Shown: positions 24,945 through 33,500, numbered from the stretch's first letter. The stretch: DNA of 64,000 nt from Microbacterium sp. A20 (GCF_004794515.1 NZ_SSDF01000082.1:142167-206166), one strand, 5' to 3'. The notes: a model not told the origin generated them from the sequence alone. Translations and numbers: made by a program.

Positions 24945-26009
24945 TTACCGTGCGCGGAGCAGAGGCTTGCGTCGACCGGTCAACCAGCCCATCACCCATT
25001 CGACGGGGCCGGTGCCGACGAACCGCCACCAGAGCCAACCGACCAGGATCATGCCGGGGACGATCACGAGCCAGCCCGGCCAGAAGTTCTCGGTGGGCCG
25101 ACCGTTCGCGTTGTTCCACAGAGCTATGAGCCCGACGTGCAGCAGATAGAGGCTCAGCGCGACTTGGCCGCAGGCGACCAGGGGTACGAAGATCGGGCTC
25201 CAGAACCGCTTCGCGCCGTCGCGTCGAGCGGTCGCGGCGAAGACCACGATCACGTACACCGCGAACACGAGGCCGAAGTCCTTCAGCGTGTCGAGGTAGT
25301 CGCCGGACTGCACCGCACCGAGCCGCTGACCGACGGCCCACGCCAGGTATCCGAGGGGAGCAGCGATCGCCAGCGCCGTGAGCAGCCGGTCTCGCCGCAG
25401 ACCGTGTCGGATCAGCAGCGCGCCGATGAGGAACATCGGCAGGAGGTTGAGCACGCGGTAGTGCGACCCGAGAAGGAGCCACTGCATGATGTCGCGGACG
25501 GGCGCGGGCGCCATGTACACCCAGGTCCAGGTCCGGGCGAGCCCCACCAGAGGCTGGCTGATGAGCAGCAGGACCGCCGTCACGGCGATCACCACGGGCG
25601 TTCGCGCCAGGAGGATCGGCGCTCCGAGGATGATGGTCACGCCGAGGTAGGCCAGGATCACATCGACCCACGAGCCCCACGCCGCCATCCAGACGCCCAG
25701 GGCGATCAGGAACAGCCCACGGATCACCTGCTGCAGGAGGGTCACGCCGACGCGTCCGCCACGGCGCCAGACGAGCTCGGCCGACATGCCCATGACCAGG
25801 GCGAACAGCGGCGATGCCAGGTCGCTGAACATCGCCGTCACGAACTTGGCGGCCCAGGGCAGTTCGGGAAGGAAGGGGTTCGCGTGCGCGATCACCATCG
25901 CCACGATCGCCACGCCACGGAGAACATCGGGGATGAGCAGACGCTGCGCCTGCGACGCCGATGCGGACTCGATCAGGCGGCGACTGCCATCACCGGAATA
26001 CTGGGCCAT
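24945..26009 (-). CDS. Multi-spanning membrane acyltransferase-like protein (DUF418/HGSNAT type)
   Basis: The 354-residue protein has about ten hydrophobic helices. The N-terminal 'IPDVLRGVAIVAMVIAHANPFL' and C-terminal 'VACGQVALSLYLLHVGLIALW...GPVEWVMGWLTG' resemble the DUF418 and heparan-glucosaminide acetyltransferase-like membrane families. These are thought to move acyl groups across the membrane onto glycans, which would suit a polysaccharide locus; activity is inferred. The ATG at 26009 lies 6 nt after TACTGT, suggesting leaderless expression. It is divergent from the signal peptidase gene. Confidence 0.75.
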   Translation of the reverse strand: MAQYSGDGSRRLIESASASQAQRLLIPDVLRGVAIVAMVIAHANPFLPELPWAAKFVTAMFSDLASPLFALVMGMSAELVWRRGGRVGVTLLQQVIRGLFLIALGVWMAAWGSWVDVILAYLGVTIILGAPILLARTPVVIAVTAVLLLISQPLVGLARTWTWVYMAPAPVRDIMQWLLLGSHYRVLNLLPMFLIGALLIRHGLRRDRLLTALAIAAPLGYLAWAVGQRLGAVQSGDYLDTLKDFGLVFAVYVIVVFAATARRDGAKRFWSPIFVPLVACGQVALSLYLLHVGLIALWNNANGRPTENFWPGWLVIVPGMILVGWLWWRFVGTGPVEWVMGWLTGRRKPLLRAR

Positions 26010-26015
26010 TCACTG

Positions 26016-26021
26016 ACAGTA
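26016..26021 (-). promoter_or_regulatory. Candidate leaderless -10 element of the acyltransferase gene
   Basis: TACTGT on the - strand lies 6 nt (CAGTGA) before the ATG at 26009. The APC permease gene (60123) has the same hexamer at the same distance. Confidence 0.5.
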
Positions 26022-26057
26022 TTGTGTCGACACCGCAGCGCGCGAGCCGGAGAGCAG

Positions 26058-26738
26058 ATGATGACGACAGATGCACCGAGACCGCGTCGGCGACTCCTCG
26101 GGAACATCTGGGTCAACATCGCGCTCGCCCTCGCCCTGACCGGCATCATCGTCGCGTTCATCGGCCAGCCCTCGTCCGGATCCATGTCCCCGACGCTCGA
26201 GCCGGGCGACCGCCTCATCGTCAACCGCCTCGCGTACGTCGCCGCAGACCCCGCGCCGGGCGACATCGTCGTGTTCCGCCCCGATGAGGCCTGGGGCGAG
26301 AAACCAGCCGGCGGGAACTGGTTCACGCAGGCCCTCCACTGGGTCGGCGAGACCACGGGGATCCGGCCCTACGTGCTCGTGAAGCGGGTGATCGCCGGCC
26401 CCGGACAGACCGTGGAGTGCTGCGACGCCCAGGGCAGAGTGCTCGTCGACGGAGAGCCGCTCGATGAGCCCTACGTCGTCAAGGACCTCCCCTTCGTCGC
26501 CGGGTCGCTCGACTGCGACAGCGTGCCGATGTCGACCCGCTGCTTCGGGCCGGTGACCGTTCCGGAAGAGTCGTACTTCGTGCTCGGCGACAACCGGGCG
26601 AACTCGGCCGACTCCGCGTATCTCTGCCGCGGTGCGGATGCGCCGGACGACAGCTGCTGGCGCTGGATGACGCGCGACGACGTGTTCGGTCAGGCCGGGG
26701 CGATTCTGTGGCCGATCGGGCGGTGGGGTGGGCCGTAG
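26058..26738 (+). CDS. lepB: Signal peptidase I
   Basis: The 226-residue protein has one N-terminal TM helix, the catalytic serine in 'SSGSMSPTLEPGD' (Ser42), the general-base lysine in 'VLVKRVIAGPGQ' (Lys109), and the 'YFVLGDNRANSADSAY' box. It is therefore a prokaryotic Ser/Lys-type enzyme, not a SipW-type Ser/His one. It removes signal peptides from exported proteins. Two adjacent ATGs (26058, 26061) are possible; GGAGAG at 26049-26054 spaces better to 26061. Its place beside the Tat-exported protein and the polysaccharide genes suggests a dedicated or supplementary peptidase. Confidence 0.92.
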   Translation: MMTTDAPRPRRRLLGNIWVNIALALALTGIIVAFIGQPSSGSMSPTLEPGDRLIVNRLAYVAADPAPGDIVVFRPDEAWGEKPAGGNWFTQALHWVGETTGIRPYVLVKRVIAGPGQTVECCDAQGRVLVDGEPLDEPYVVKDLPFVAGSLDCDSVPMSTRCFGPVTVPEESYFVLGDNRANSADSAYLCRGADAPDDSCWRWMTRDDVFGQAGAILWPIGRWGGP

Positions 26739-26746
26739 GGGGCAGT

Positions 26747-27994
26747 TCAGGACTGGGAGATCACGCCCTGCTCCGATAGGTCAGCAAGTAACCGGACGAT
26801 ATCCGCTTCGATGTGTTCGGCGTCGGTTCCGAACGCCAACGCGCATTCGCGGATCAGAAGCTCTTGCGAAATCTCCGGCTGCGACGCCAGCACCTCCCAC
26901 ACGGTGTGCGCGGATCCCTGCAAAGCGAGCGGTCGCGTGTGCGTCAAACTCGTGTTCAACACATAGGTCTGGGCTGCATGCGTCGTCCACACGGAGGAAT
27001 CTCCGATGCGCCACGCTGGCGTGCGTGACAGCATCCCGACATCGCGGAGCGATTGGATGGCCTGATCCACCGCCGCGGCATCCGTATTAGCGTGTTGCGG
27101 ATCGAGTTGGCGAAGAACGGCACGTCGGAGCGCGGCATGCGGGCTTCCATCCGCGGCACGCCATACCACGGACGAGACCTCGTCCAGAATCCGGAGGCGC
27201 TCGTCGGAACCACGGAGTCCAAGCACGGCGGTCCGCCCGTCCGGCAGCTCCACAGAGTCGGCTGTCGCGGCACGAAAGAGCGCGTCGTCCGTCGCCGGCA
27301 GCGCCGCCGTACCTCGAGCAGATCTGGGACGAACAGACGACACAGTAGCCCGAAGTCCCGACGCCATCAGACGCTCGACCACGGGAATCAACGTCTCGGC
27401 ATCACGATAGGCCACTCGGACAGAGCCCTGGCTCGCTGTGAGGATCGATGCGACCGCCCGTAGGGGGGCGGGCCATTGAGCAAGAAATGGGCTTCGGGGA
27501 GCCAGCAGTTCAAGAGACTCACCTAGATCCAAGGACTCGACGACTGGCTCCAGAGGGTGTTCATCATCGCCATCCAGCAAGATGATTTTCGCCAACCTGA
27601 GCGTCGATGGGAGCATCTCGTCATCCACCAGAGAAGCGGGCACACGTGAGGTACCTCGCTCGTCAGTACCATTGGCGTCCCGCGATCGGGTTCGGATCAG
27701 TGTCACACCTGCCTGGTGATCGATACCCACCGCGTCGGTTCCGACACAGAAGAATCTCCGGGAGAGATGCTTGATCGCGACGTGGAACCGAGCGTCGTCA
27801 CGGCTCGGAGACATAGCCACGACGACGTTGCCGGACGAGTCCGCAACCGCCGTTGCGTGAAGCAACCACAGCTCGCCACAATGCTGTTCGATCACGGCTC
27901 CGCTCACATTGCTGGACGGCCTCGTCAGCATCGTGTGAGTGGCGCCTGCACTCCGGGCGGCGACGACATCAGGATTTCGATCCACGCTATTCAT
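26747..27994 (-). CDS. HprK-like/PqqD paralogue with destroyed P-loop
   Basis: Start chosen is ATG 27994, which overlaps the stop of a small upstream ORF (ATGA); GTG 28042 is an in-frame alternative. The 415-residue protein parallels 21761-22876 ('WLLHATAVADSSGNVVVAMS', 'GTDAVGIDHQAG', 'LRLAKIILLDG'). Where the paralogue has ASGTGKTT, this one reads SPSRDDAR, so Walker A is lost and ATP use is doubtful. The C-terminal half holds two PqqD-like stretches ('RILDEVSSVVWRAADG...' and 'LQGSAHTVWEVLASQPEISQELL...'). It is likely a binding or scaffold partner. It forms an operon with the upstream nucleotidyltransferase gene. Confidence 0.65.
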   Translation of the reverse strand: MNSVDRNPDVVAARSAGATHTMLTRPSSNVSGAVIEQHCGELWLLHATAVADSSGNVVVAMSPSRDDARFHVAIKHLSRRFFCVGTDAVGIDHQAGVTLIRTRSRDANGTDERGTSRVPASLVDDEMLPSTLRLAKIILLDGDDEHPLEPVVESLDLGESLELLAPRSPFLAQWPAPLRAVASILTASQGSVRVAYRDAETLIPVVERLMASGLRATVSSVRPRSARGTAALPATDDALFRAATADSVELPDGRTAVLGLRGSDERLRILDEVSSVVWRAADGSPHAALRRAVLRQLDPQHANTDAAAVDQAIQSLRDVGMLSRTPAWRIGDSSVWTTHAAQTYVLNTSLTHTRPLALQGSAHTVWEVLASQPEISQELLIRECALAFGTDAEHIEADIVRLLADLSEQGVISQS

Positions 27995-28044
27995 GCCACC
28001 CCACCACAGCCCCGGCAGCGGCGGAGGAGCAACCGATCGCACAT
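27991..28044 (-). CDS. Candidate leaderless 17-residue upstream ORF
   Basis: The frame MCDRLLLRRCRGCGGVA starts at ATG 28044, exactly 6 nt after TAGGCT (28056-28051). It ends in TGA at 27993-27991, overlapping the ATG (27994) of the HprK-like paralogue. The geometry suggests leaderless translation coupled to the main gene. The Arg/Cys-rich product has no known match. Confidence 0.35.
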   Translation of the reverse strand: MCDRLLLRRCRGCGGVA

Positions 28045-28050
28045 TCTCGT

Positions 28051-28056
28051 AGCCTA
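28051..28056 (-). promoter_or_regulatory. Candidate leaderless -10 element before the 17-codon ORF
   Basis: TAGGCT-ACGAGA-ATG on the - strand. It would allow the HprK-like paralogue to be expressed independently of the nucleotidyltransferase gene upstream. Confidence 0.4.
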
Positions 28057-28081
28057 TCGAGTTGCCTGCACGGAGATAGCG

Positions 28082-29014
28082 TCAGGACGGAGTTCGCTTC
28101 GCGGCGAAGCGCCACATTGCGATGAGACCTCGGCGCCAACGTCGAACTTGATATCGACGCGCATCCCGACGACTCGGCATCGCAGAGTAGCTATTCCGCG
28201 GGATTTCGGCGCGAGGCACCCACAGAGCGCGCACAAGCAGCCCCGGCTTCGAGAGCCACCGCGCACCTCGAAGCTGTTCCCACCACCCGACGCTTGATCC
28301 ATCGGCCGCGTAAGCCACGTGGAGCATCCACGCGCGTTCCTGTTCGGGGCTGAGGTCGAGAAAAACCTCCCCGAGACCCGTATCCGAGATGAGCTCGCGC
28401 AGAACCCAGACCGCGCCGCCTTCGCGTGCAACCCGATAGAACTCATCACGTTGAGCGTTGGAAAACTCGTCGGCGATGACTTCCCTCACCCTCCGACCTT
28501 CTTCTTCTGCCCTTCGCGTCCCCGAGTTGCGGAGGGAGTGCAACGCTCCGATCAGTGCCGCTGCCGCGCGCGAGGGAACGACAACCGGATGACCCGCGAT
28601 GATCATGGTCGCGCGGGTCGTCCAGACGGCCTCGAACGCCTCGTCCGGATCCGCGAAGAAGCCCGAAAACGTCCGGTGGACATCGAGGTCGCACGGCCAA
28701 TCGTCATGAATGTACGTGGACGCATGCGGCGGAAGCAACGACGGCATCGCCCTGCCGACGCGCTTGTGCCAGCCGCGGCTTTCCAGGGCGACGCACAACC
28801 GATCGAATCCAGCGGGTTCAACCCAGACGTCGGCGTCTGCCGACACTCGCGCATCTCGCAGGAGGTAGCGGTCCGCGACCGGGCCCTTGATCGAGAGCAC
28901 GCGCAGGTTGATGGACGTCGCCAATTGGCTTATGAAGGCATGAGCGAGGTCTGTCGCAACGATCTGTGAGAGCGGGACAGTTGACGATGCTGCCTCCGCG
29001 TTCAATTCCTTCAC
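28082..29014 (-). CDS. Nucleotidyltransferase-fold protein (NTP_transf_5 type)
   Basis: The 310-residue protein has the pattern of the uncharacterised nucleotidyltransferase family found in exopolysaccharide loci: 'RVLSIKGPVADRYLLRDARVSADADVWVEPAGFDRL' (acidic pair Asp-x-Asp) and 'CDLDVHRTF' as a possible third acidic site. The C-terminal part is helical and basic. In this family the target may be a protein, peptide or sugar phosphate; nothing here decides it. GTG 29014 lies 6 nt after TAAAGT, making it a better start than GTG 29020. It is followed by the P-loop-less HprK-like gene. Confidence 0.7.
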   Translation of the reverse strand: MKELNAEAASSTVPLSQIVATDLAHAFISQLATSINLRVLSIKGPVADRYLLRDARVSADADVWVEPAGFDRLCVALESRGWHKRVGRAMPSLLPPHASTYIHDDWPCDLDVHRTFSGFFADPDEAFEAVWTTRATMIIAGHPVVVPSRAAAALIGALHSLRNSGTRRAEEEGRRVREVIADEFSNAQRDEFYRVAREGGAVWVLRELISDTGLGEVFLDLSPEQERAWMLHVAYAADGSSVGWWEQLRGARWLSKPGLLVRALWVPRAEIPRNSYSAMPSRRDARRYQVRRWRRGLIAMWRFAAKRTPS

Positions 29015-29020
29015 GTACAC

Positions 29021-29026
29021 ACTTTA
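29021..29026 (-). promoter_or_regulatory. Candidate leaderless -10 element of the nucleotidyltransferase gene
   Basis: TAAAGT on the - strand is followed by 6 nt (GTGTAC) and then GTG 29014, which argues against the start two codons upstream. Confidence 0.4.
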
Positions 29027-29118
29027 GGGACGTTTTGCGGACGCGGGCCCGAATGTCTATCACCTCTTCGCGCGGATGCGCTGCGGCCTGCGCTCAGGAT
29101 TACGTGATTCGGTGATGC

Positions 29119-29124
29119 TTAGAT
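29119..29124 (+). promoter_or_regulatory. Candidate leaderless -10 element of the DUF4012 gene
   Basis: TTAGAT lies 6 nt (GGGACC) before the GTG at 29131. The match to TANNNT is weaker than elsewhere in the window. Confidence 0.3.
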
Positions 29125-29130
29125 GGGACC

Positions 29131-30960
29131 GTGAATGAGCCGCATCCGCCCCGAAGTCGACGCGAAGCCCGATCTCAGGCGGTGGCGACGACCCCCGCCG
29201 CGGGAGAGCGGCTCACCCAGCAACCGAGACGACGTTCACGCCGTGCGCTCTGGGTGTGGTCAAGTGTGGTGGTTCTCCTTCTGTTGGTGGGCGGCGGCGC
29301 GATCGTCGCCAAGCAGGTTTATGACCAGGCCATGGGGGTTCGACACCACCTTGAGTCCGCTATCGCGGATGCCGGCGAGGTCAAGTCGTCGATCCTCACC
29401 GGAGACGCGGAAAGCGCCAGTTCTGCCTCGGTCCGGTTCGCCGACGAGACCCAGGCTGCGGTTTCCGGAACACAGGGTTGGCGCTGGAAGCTGGCCGAAG
29501 CGGTCCCCTTCGCGGGCAACAACTTCTCAGCGCTTCGCACCGTTGCGGCGGTATCTCACGAGCTCTCCACGGAGATCGTGACCCCCGCGAGCTCTATCTC
29601 TTTCAACGCGTTCCGTCCGTCCAATGGACGCATGGACCTCGCTGCGATGTCGGGGTTGTCACCGCTGCTCGACCAGGTGGCATCCGGGCTTGACAGCGCA
29701 TTAGATACGCTCGCATCCGTCGATCGGACTGCCCTGCTACCTGCGGTGGCCGAGGGCGTTTCTCGGCTAGAGACCGAGCTCACCGCTCTGAAGCCTGTCG
29801 TCTCCCCGCTCCGCGATATCGCCTCAGTGCTTCCCGCGGCACTCGGCGCCGACGGACCCCGGGACTATCTCCTCATGTTCCAAGGAACTTCCGAAGCGAG
29901 AAGCCTTGGAGGCAACGCTGCTGTCTTCATGGTGCTGCGCGCCGATCAAGGCGCACTCACCATCGTCGAGCACATCACCAGTCAAGATTTCCGCAATGGT
30001 CCGCCGGAGCCGATCCTCGACCTGGACCCGCAAGCAGAAGCGATCTTCGGCGACAAGATCGGCCGTTTCACCGCAGACTTCACCATGGTTCCCGACTACC
30101 CTGACGCAGTCGAGATTCTCAAGGCATGGTGGGCGCGCGAGGGGTTCCATCCGTTCGATGCGGTTCTCTCCCTTGACCCGGTCGCCCTGTCGTATGTGCT
30201 CACTGCTACAGGACCCGTGACTTTGCCGACGGGCGATGTCCTCAACTCCGACAACGCGGCCGCCCTCCTCCTTAACGAGGTGTACTTCCGTTACGAGGAT
30301 CCGCTAGCCCAAAACGTGTTCTTCACGGCCGCAGCCGACTCTGTCTTCGACGCCGTCATCGGAGGAAACTTCGCTCCGGCCGGGTTGATGTCTTCCCTGA
30401 CGAAGGCGGCCGACGAAGGGCGCCTTCTGTATCTGAGCGATTCCCCGGCGGAGATGAAGCTCATCGAACCGCTACGCGCCAGCGGTGTGATGCCGGCAGA
30501 CTCGGCGGAGCAGACGACTATCGGCGTTTTCGTGAACGACAACACCGGTTCGAAGATGAGTTACTACCTCGACATGGGTATCGCCACCTGCGTCGCCGAT
30601 CGCACAATTCAAGGTGAGGTGACGCTCGCCTCGTCTGTGACCGAAGAAGAAGCCGCACGTCTGCCCCGGTACATCGCGGGACCGTATTTCACGCCGGGGG
30701 ACATCAGCACGTACGTCGTGCTTTACGGCCCGGTGGGTTCTCAGATCTCGGACGTCGCGATCGACGGAGCTCCTGCGCGTGTTCTCAGCGCTGGAGAGCA
30801 CCTCGGGCGCCCCGCCGTCAAAGTCGAGGTCGGCCATCATCTTGTGAGTTCGCACACCCTGTCGTTCGCTTTCGAGACAACGGTCACGGTCGCTCCTCTG
30901 CAGGTCTGGCACACGCCGATGACTCGCGAGACCACCATCGACAGCGTAGACGGCTGCTGA
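29131..30960 (+). CDS. DUF4012 membrane-anchored extracellular protein
   Basis: The 609-residue protein has a basic cytosolic N-terminus (about 38 residues), one TM helix ('ALWVWSSVVVLLLLVGGGAIV') and a large extracellular part. That part has the DUF4012 hallmarks 'GPRDYLLMFQGTSEARSLGGNAAVFMVLRADQGALTI' and 'DAVLSLDPVALSYVLTATGPVTLPTG'. DUF4012 proteins are common beside polysaccharide and cell-wall glycopolymer genes in actinobacteria, but their function is not established. Start GTG is at 29131. It leads a + strand run with two polymerase/ligase genes and a glycosyltransferase. Confidence 0.8.
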   Translation: MNEPHPPRSRREARSQAVATTPAAGERLTQQPRRRSRRALWVWSSVVVLLLLVGGGAIVAKQVYDQAMGVRHHLESAIADAGEVKSSILTGDAESASSASVRFADETQAAVSGTQGWRWKLAEAVPFAGNNFSALRTVAAVSHELSTEIVTPASSISFNAFRPSNGRMDLAAMSGLSPLLDQVASGLDSALDTLASVDRTALLPAVAEGVSRLETELTALKPVVSPLRDIASVLPAALGADGPRDYLLMFQGTSEARSLGGNAAVFMVLRADQGALTIVEHITSQDFRNGPPEPILDLDPQAEAIFGDKIGRFTADFTMVPDYPDAVEILKAWWAREGFHPFDAVLSLDPVALSYVLTATGPVTLPTGDVLNSDNAAALLLNEVYFRYEDPLAQNVFFTAAADSVFDAVIGGNFAPAGLMSSLTKAADEGRLLYLSDSPAEMKLIEPLRASGVMPADSAEQTTIGVFVNDNTGSKMSYYLDMGIATCVADRTIQGEVTLASSVTEEEAARLPRYIAGPYFTPGDISTYVVLYGPVGSQISDVAIDGAPARVLSAGEHLGRPAVKVEVGHHLVSSHTLSFAFETTVTVAPLQVWHTPMTRETTIDSVDGC

Positions 30961-30984
30961 CTAGTCGGGGGCATCTCCTTACCG

Positions 30985-30990
30985 TAGAGT
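30985..30990 (+). promoter_or_regulatory. Candidate leaderless -10 element of the first O-antigen ligase-like gene
   Basis: TAGAGT lies 6 nt (TGATCC) before the GTG at 30997; no Shine-Dalgarno is visible. Confidence 0.45.
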
Positions 30991-30996
30991 TGATCC

Positions 30997-32205
30997 GTGG
31001 TTTCCTCCCGGAGCGGTAGAGTCTCCGAATCCCGCCCCCGGGTCGGTCCGAGGACATATCTGCTCGGGGGTATCGGAGCACTTTCCACATTCGATCCCTC
31101 ACTCGCGACCATCGTCGGCGCGGTTGGCGGAGCGGCCATCCTGTTGTTCAGCAACCTGGCACGGTTTAAGGTGACGGCGCCGGTCGCGTCGATGTTTTTC
31201 CTGGTGGTCTGGACCAGCCTTTCCGGACTTTGGTCCGTCAATCCGTACAGCGTGAACGTCACCATCACCTGGGTCGCTGTTGGGTTGCTGTTCATCTCCG
31301 GCCTGCACCTCGTGCAGACCCGGGAGCAGTTACGCGCGGTAGCCATCGGATACCTGCTGGGTTCATTTCTTGCTGTGGTCCGATTGCTGATCGAGAATCC
31401 CGGCGACCTGACAGGCTCGGCGTCCACCCGCGTGACGACGGTCTTCGAAGACGTCAACGTGAACTACGTCGCTTACGCGCTGGCCACTGGGTTCGCTCTC
31501 GTGGTCCTTCTGTGGAACAGCGCGACACGCCTCACACTGCGCTCAAGAGTTGGGTTGATCGCGACAGCTCTCGCCATCGTGATCGGGATCGTCCTGACTG
31601 AAACCCGCGGAGCGTTGATCGGCGTCGTATGCGCGGCAATCTGGATCGTCCTTTGGCGGCTCTTTCGCATTCGCACATTGGTCCCGATAACACTCGCGCT
31701 CATCATCGCAACGATCGTCGTGGTCTCCGGAGTAGCCGACCTCGCATCACTTCAATTCGAAACCGGAGACCGTGCGACCGGGACGTGGTCTGGGCGCCTG
31801 CCCCTGTGGGACTCCGCTCGAACGCTCTGGGCTGAACACCCCATCGTCGGCGTCGGTGCGAGCGGCTTCGCCTATGCAAGTGGGTACCTCATTGCGGCGC
31901 ACAACGTCATTCTTGATCTCGCCGTCGGCGTCGGGATTATCGGAGTCATCCTGTATGTCTGGGTCCTCCGATCGGCGCTGTGGACTGGCACTCGAACGAT
32001 GCCCGGCTCGAACCGAGCGCTGATGATCGGAACTTTCATCGCAGTGAGCGCCCCGATCTATCTCACCGGCGCGTGGGTCACGGCGCCGGCTGCTTGGGTA
32101 GCGCTTGTCCTCTTCGCGCGGGTCACCGTTCTGACGACTTCGACATCATCGAAGGATGACCTGCGCGGCGAGGGAACAACCGAAGCTCAGTATTCTGGGA
32201 GATAG
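30997..32205 (+). CDS. O-antigen ligase/polymerase family membrane protein (copy 1)
   Basis: The 402-residue protein has about eleven hydrophobic helices and the Wzy_C-type signature region: 'LTETRGALIGVVCAAIWIVLW', then a loop with 'TWSGRLPLWDSARTLWAEHPIVGVGASGFAYASG...AAHNVILDLAVGVGIIG'. These proteins polymerise or ligate undecaprenyl-linked repeat units on the outer membrane face. In a Gram-positive Wzx/Wzy locus polymerase is the likelier role. Codon use is more A/T-rich than the window flanks (for example TTGTTC, TTTAAG). It is paralogous in type to 33490-34857. Confidence 0.82.
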   Translation: MVSSRSGRVSESRPRVGPRTYLLGGIGALSTFDPSLATIVGAVGGAAILLFSNLARFKVTAPVASMFFLVVWTSLSGLWSVNPYSVNVTITWVAVGLLFISGLHLVQTREQLRAVAIGYLLGSFLAVVRLLIENPGDLTGSASTRVTTVFEDVNVNYVAYALATGFALVVLLWNSATRLTLRSRVGLIATALAIVIGIVLTETRGALIGVVCAAIWIVLWRLFRIRTLVPITLALIIATIVVVSGVADLASLQFETGDRATGTWSGRLPLWDSARTLWAEHPIVGVGASGFAYASGYLIAAHNVILDLAVGVGIIGVILYVWVLRSALWTGTRTMPGSNRALMIGTFIAVSAPIYLTGAWVTAPAAWVALVLFARVTVLTTSTSSKDDLRGEGTTEAQYSGR

Positions 32206-32223
32206 AATTCAGTCGGCTCGGGC

Positions 32224-32239
32224 GCGCAACACTTTGCGC
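32224..32239 (+). other. Small hairpin between ligase and glycosyltransferase genes
   Basis: GCGCAA-CACT-TTGCGC forms a perfect 6-bp stem with a 4-nt loop, 18 nt after the ligase stop. It is too weak to be confidently called a terminator. Confidence 0.3.
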
Positions 32240-32300
32240 TCTCTCCGAAGCTGACCGTCGCTGCCCCATTCGAACGTGGCCAGCGGCCGGAGAGGGAGAG

Positions 32301-33500
32301 ATGCGGTTCTTGTTGGTCACCGGCGGGTTCGCGGGCCCCGGTCGTCAGCCATGGCTGATGGATGATCTTGCCGAGGCCCTCGTGAACGCGGGACACAGCG
32401 TAGATGTGATCGTCGGCGATCCGAAGACCCCGCGCGCCGCGGGTGAACAACGTGCGGAGGACCCGCGGATCACTCTATTCAGCGTGGGCCCTCGGAAGAA
32501 AACCTCAGGTGCTCTCGGCCGGCTGATCGGGCATATCCGGGTCGGTCTCGGTTTGCACACACGCGCATACTCGTGGGTAAGGCACCGCTCCTACGACGTG
32601 TGTGTATCCACATCGCCTGCCTCTTTCAGTTGGGGGTTCCCCCGAAGGATCCGAAGCGCTGGCGTGTCACGACGCAACTTGCTCTTCCTCTGGGATTTCT
32701 TTCCCATCCATCAGATGGAAATCGGCCGGATCAACATCCCCTGGCTTGCTCGGCCGATGAAGGCACTCGAAAGAAAGGCCATCGACGCGGCTGACGTCGT
32801 CGCCGTGATGAGCCCCGCCAACAGATCGTTCTTCCTTCGCTATCATCGGGGCGCCACGAACAGCACCATCGAGATTCCACCGTGGTCGTCGACGAAGCCA
32901 CTCATCGACCGAACTGCGTCAGAGGAAGGTCCACTCCGCGTCGTGTTCGGAGGGCAGATCGCCAAGGGCCGCGGAGTCGACACGCTCGTCGACGCGGCGG
33001 CTCTTTTGCAGGAGCGAGCGGCTGACGTCCAGATCCTTGTCGCCGGCGACGGACCTGAGCGCTCTGCCCTCGAGCGCAGGGCCGCCGCCCACGGCCTTAC
33101 GAACATCGACTTCCTGGGCGCTCTTCCTCGAGAGCATTACCGCGAGCTGGCTCGCAGCGCGCACGTCGGAATAGCGATCACCGTCCCGGGGATCAGCCCA
33201 CCCTCATTCCCCTCCAAGATCGTCGAGTACTGCAGCCTCGGCATTCCCGTGCTCGTCTGCGTCGAAGACTCATCCGACGCGGGCGAATTCGTCGCTGTGA
33301 ACGGCGCAGGCGTTTCCGTACCTGCTGGTGATGCTCTAGCACTTGCCACCGCAATCGGGGAGCTCGAACGCTCGATCGAGGATGGCGGGCTCAGCACCAT
33401 GTCGGTTGCGGCACGACGTCTATTCGACGCCCGCCTCAGCGCCGAACGGGTCGTCGAGGCGCTCGAACGCATCGTCCCCGAGGGCGACGATGCAGACTAA
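32301..33500 (+). CDS. Glycosyltransferase family 4 (WfgS/WbuB-like)
   Basis: The 399-residue GT-B protein has the N-terminal Rossmann start 'MRFLLVTGGFAGPGRQPWLMDDLAEAL' and the C-terminal GT4 core 'LRVVFGGQIAKGRGVDTLVDAA...ILVAGDGPERSALE' and 'PPSFPSKIVEYCSLGIPVLVC', with the EYCSLGIP variant of the usual E-x7-E donor-binding motif. It probably adds one sugar of the repeat unit on the cytosolic side. A good Shine-Dalgarno (GGAGAGGGAGAG) precedes the ATG. Its end overlaps the next gene by 11 bp. Donor sugar is unknown. Confidence 0.85.
   Translation: MRFLLVTGGFAGPGRQPWLMDDLAEALVNAGHSVDVIVGDPKTPRAAGEQRAEDPRITLFSVGPRKKTSGALGRLIGHIRVGLGLHTRAYSWVRHRSYDVCVSTSPASFSWGFPRRIRSAGVSRRNLLFLWDFFPIHQMEIGRINIPWLARPMKALERKAIDAADVVAVMSPANRSFFLRYHRGATNSTIEIPPWSSTKPLIDRTASEEGPLRVVFGGQIAKGRGVDTLVDAAALLQERAADVQILVAGDGPERSALERRAAAHGLTNIDFLGALPREHYRELARSAHVGIAITVPGISPPSFPSKIVEYCSLGIPVLVCVEDSSDAGEFVAVNGAGVSVPAGDALALATAIGELERSIEDGGLSTMSVAARRLFDARLSAERVVEALERIVPEGDDAD

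Noticed and set aside
28040..28042. GTG start for the P-loop-less HprK-like gene
   Set aside because: TAGGCT-N6 points to the ATG at 28044 in another frame, whose stop overlaps ATG 27994, so 27994 is the better start.
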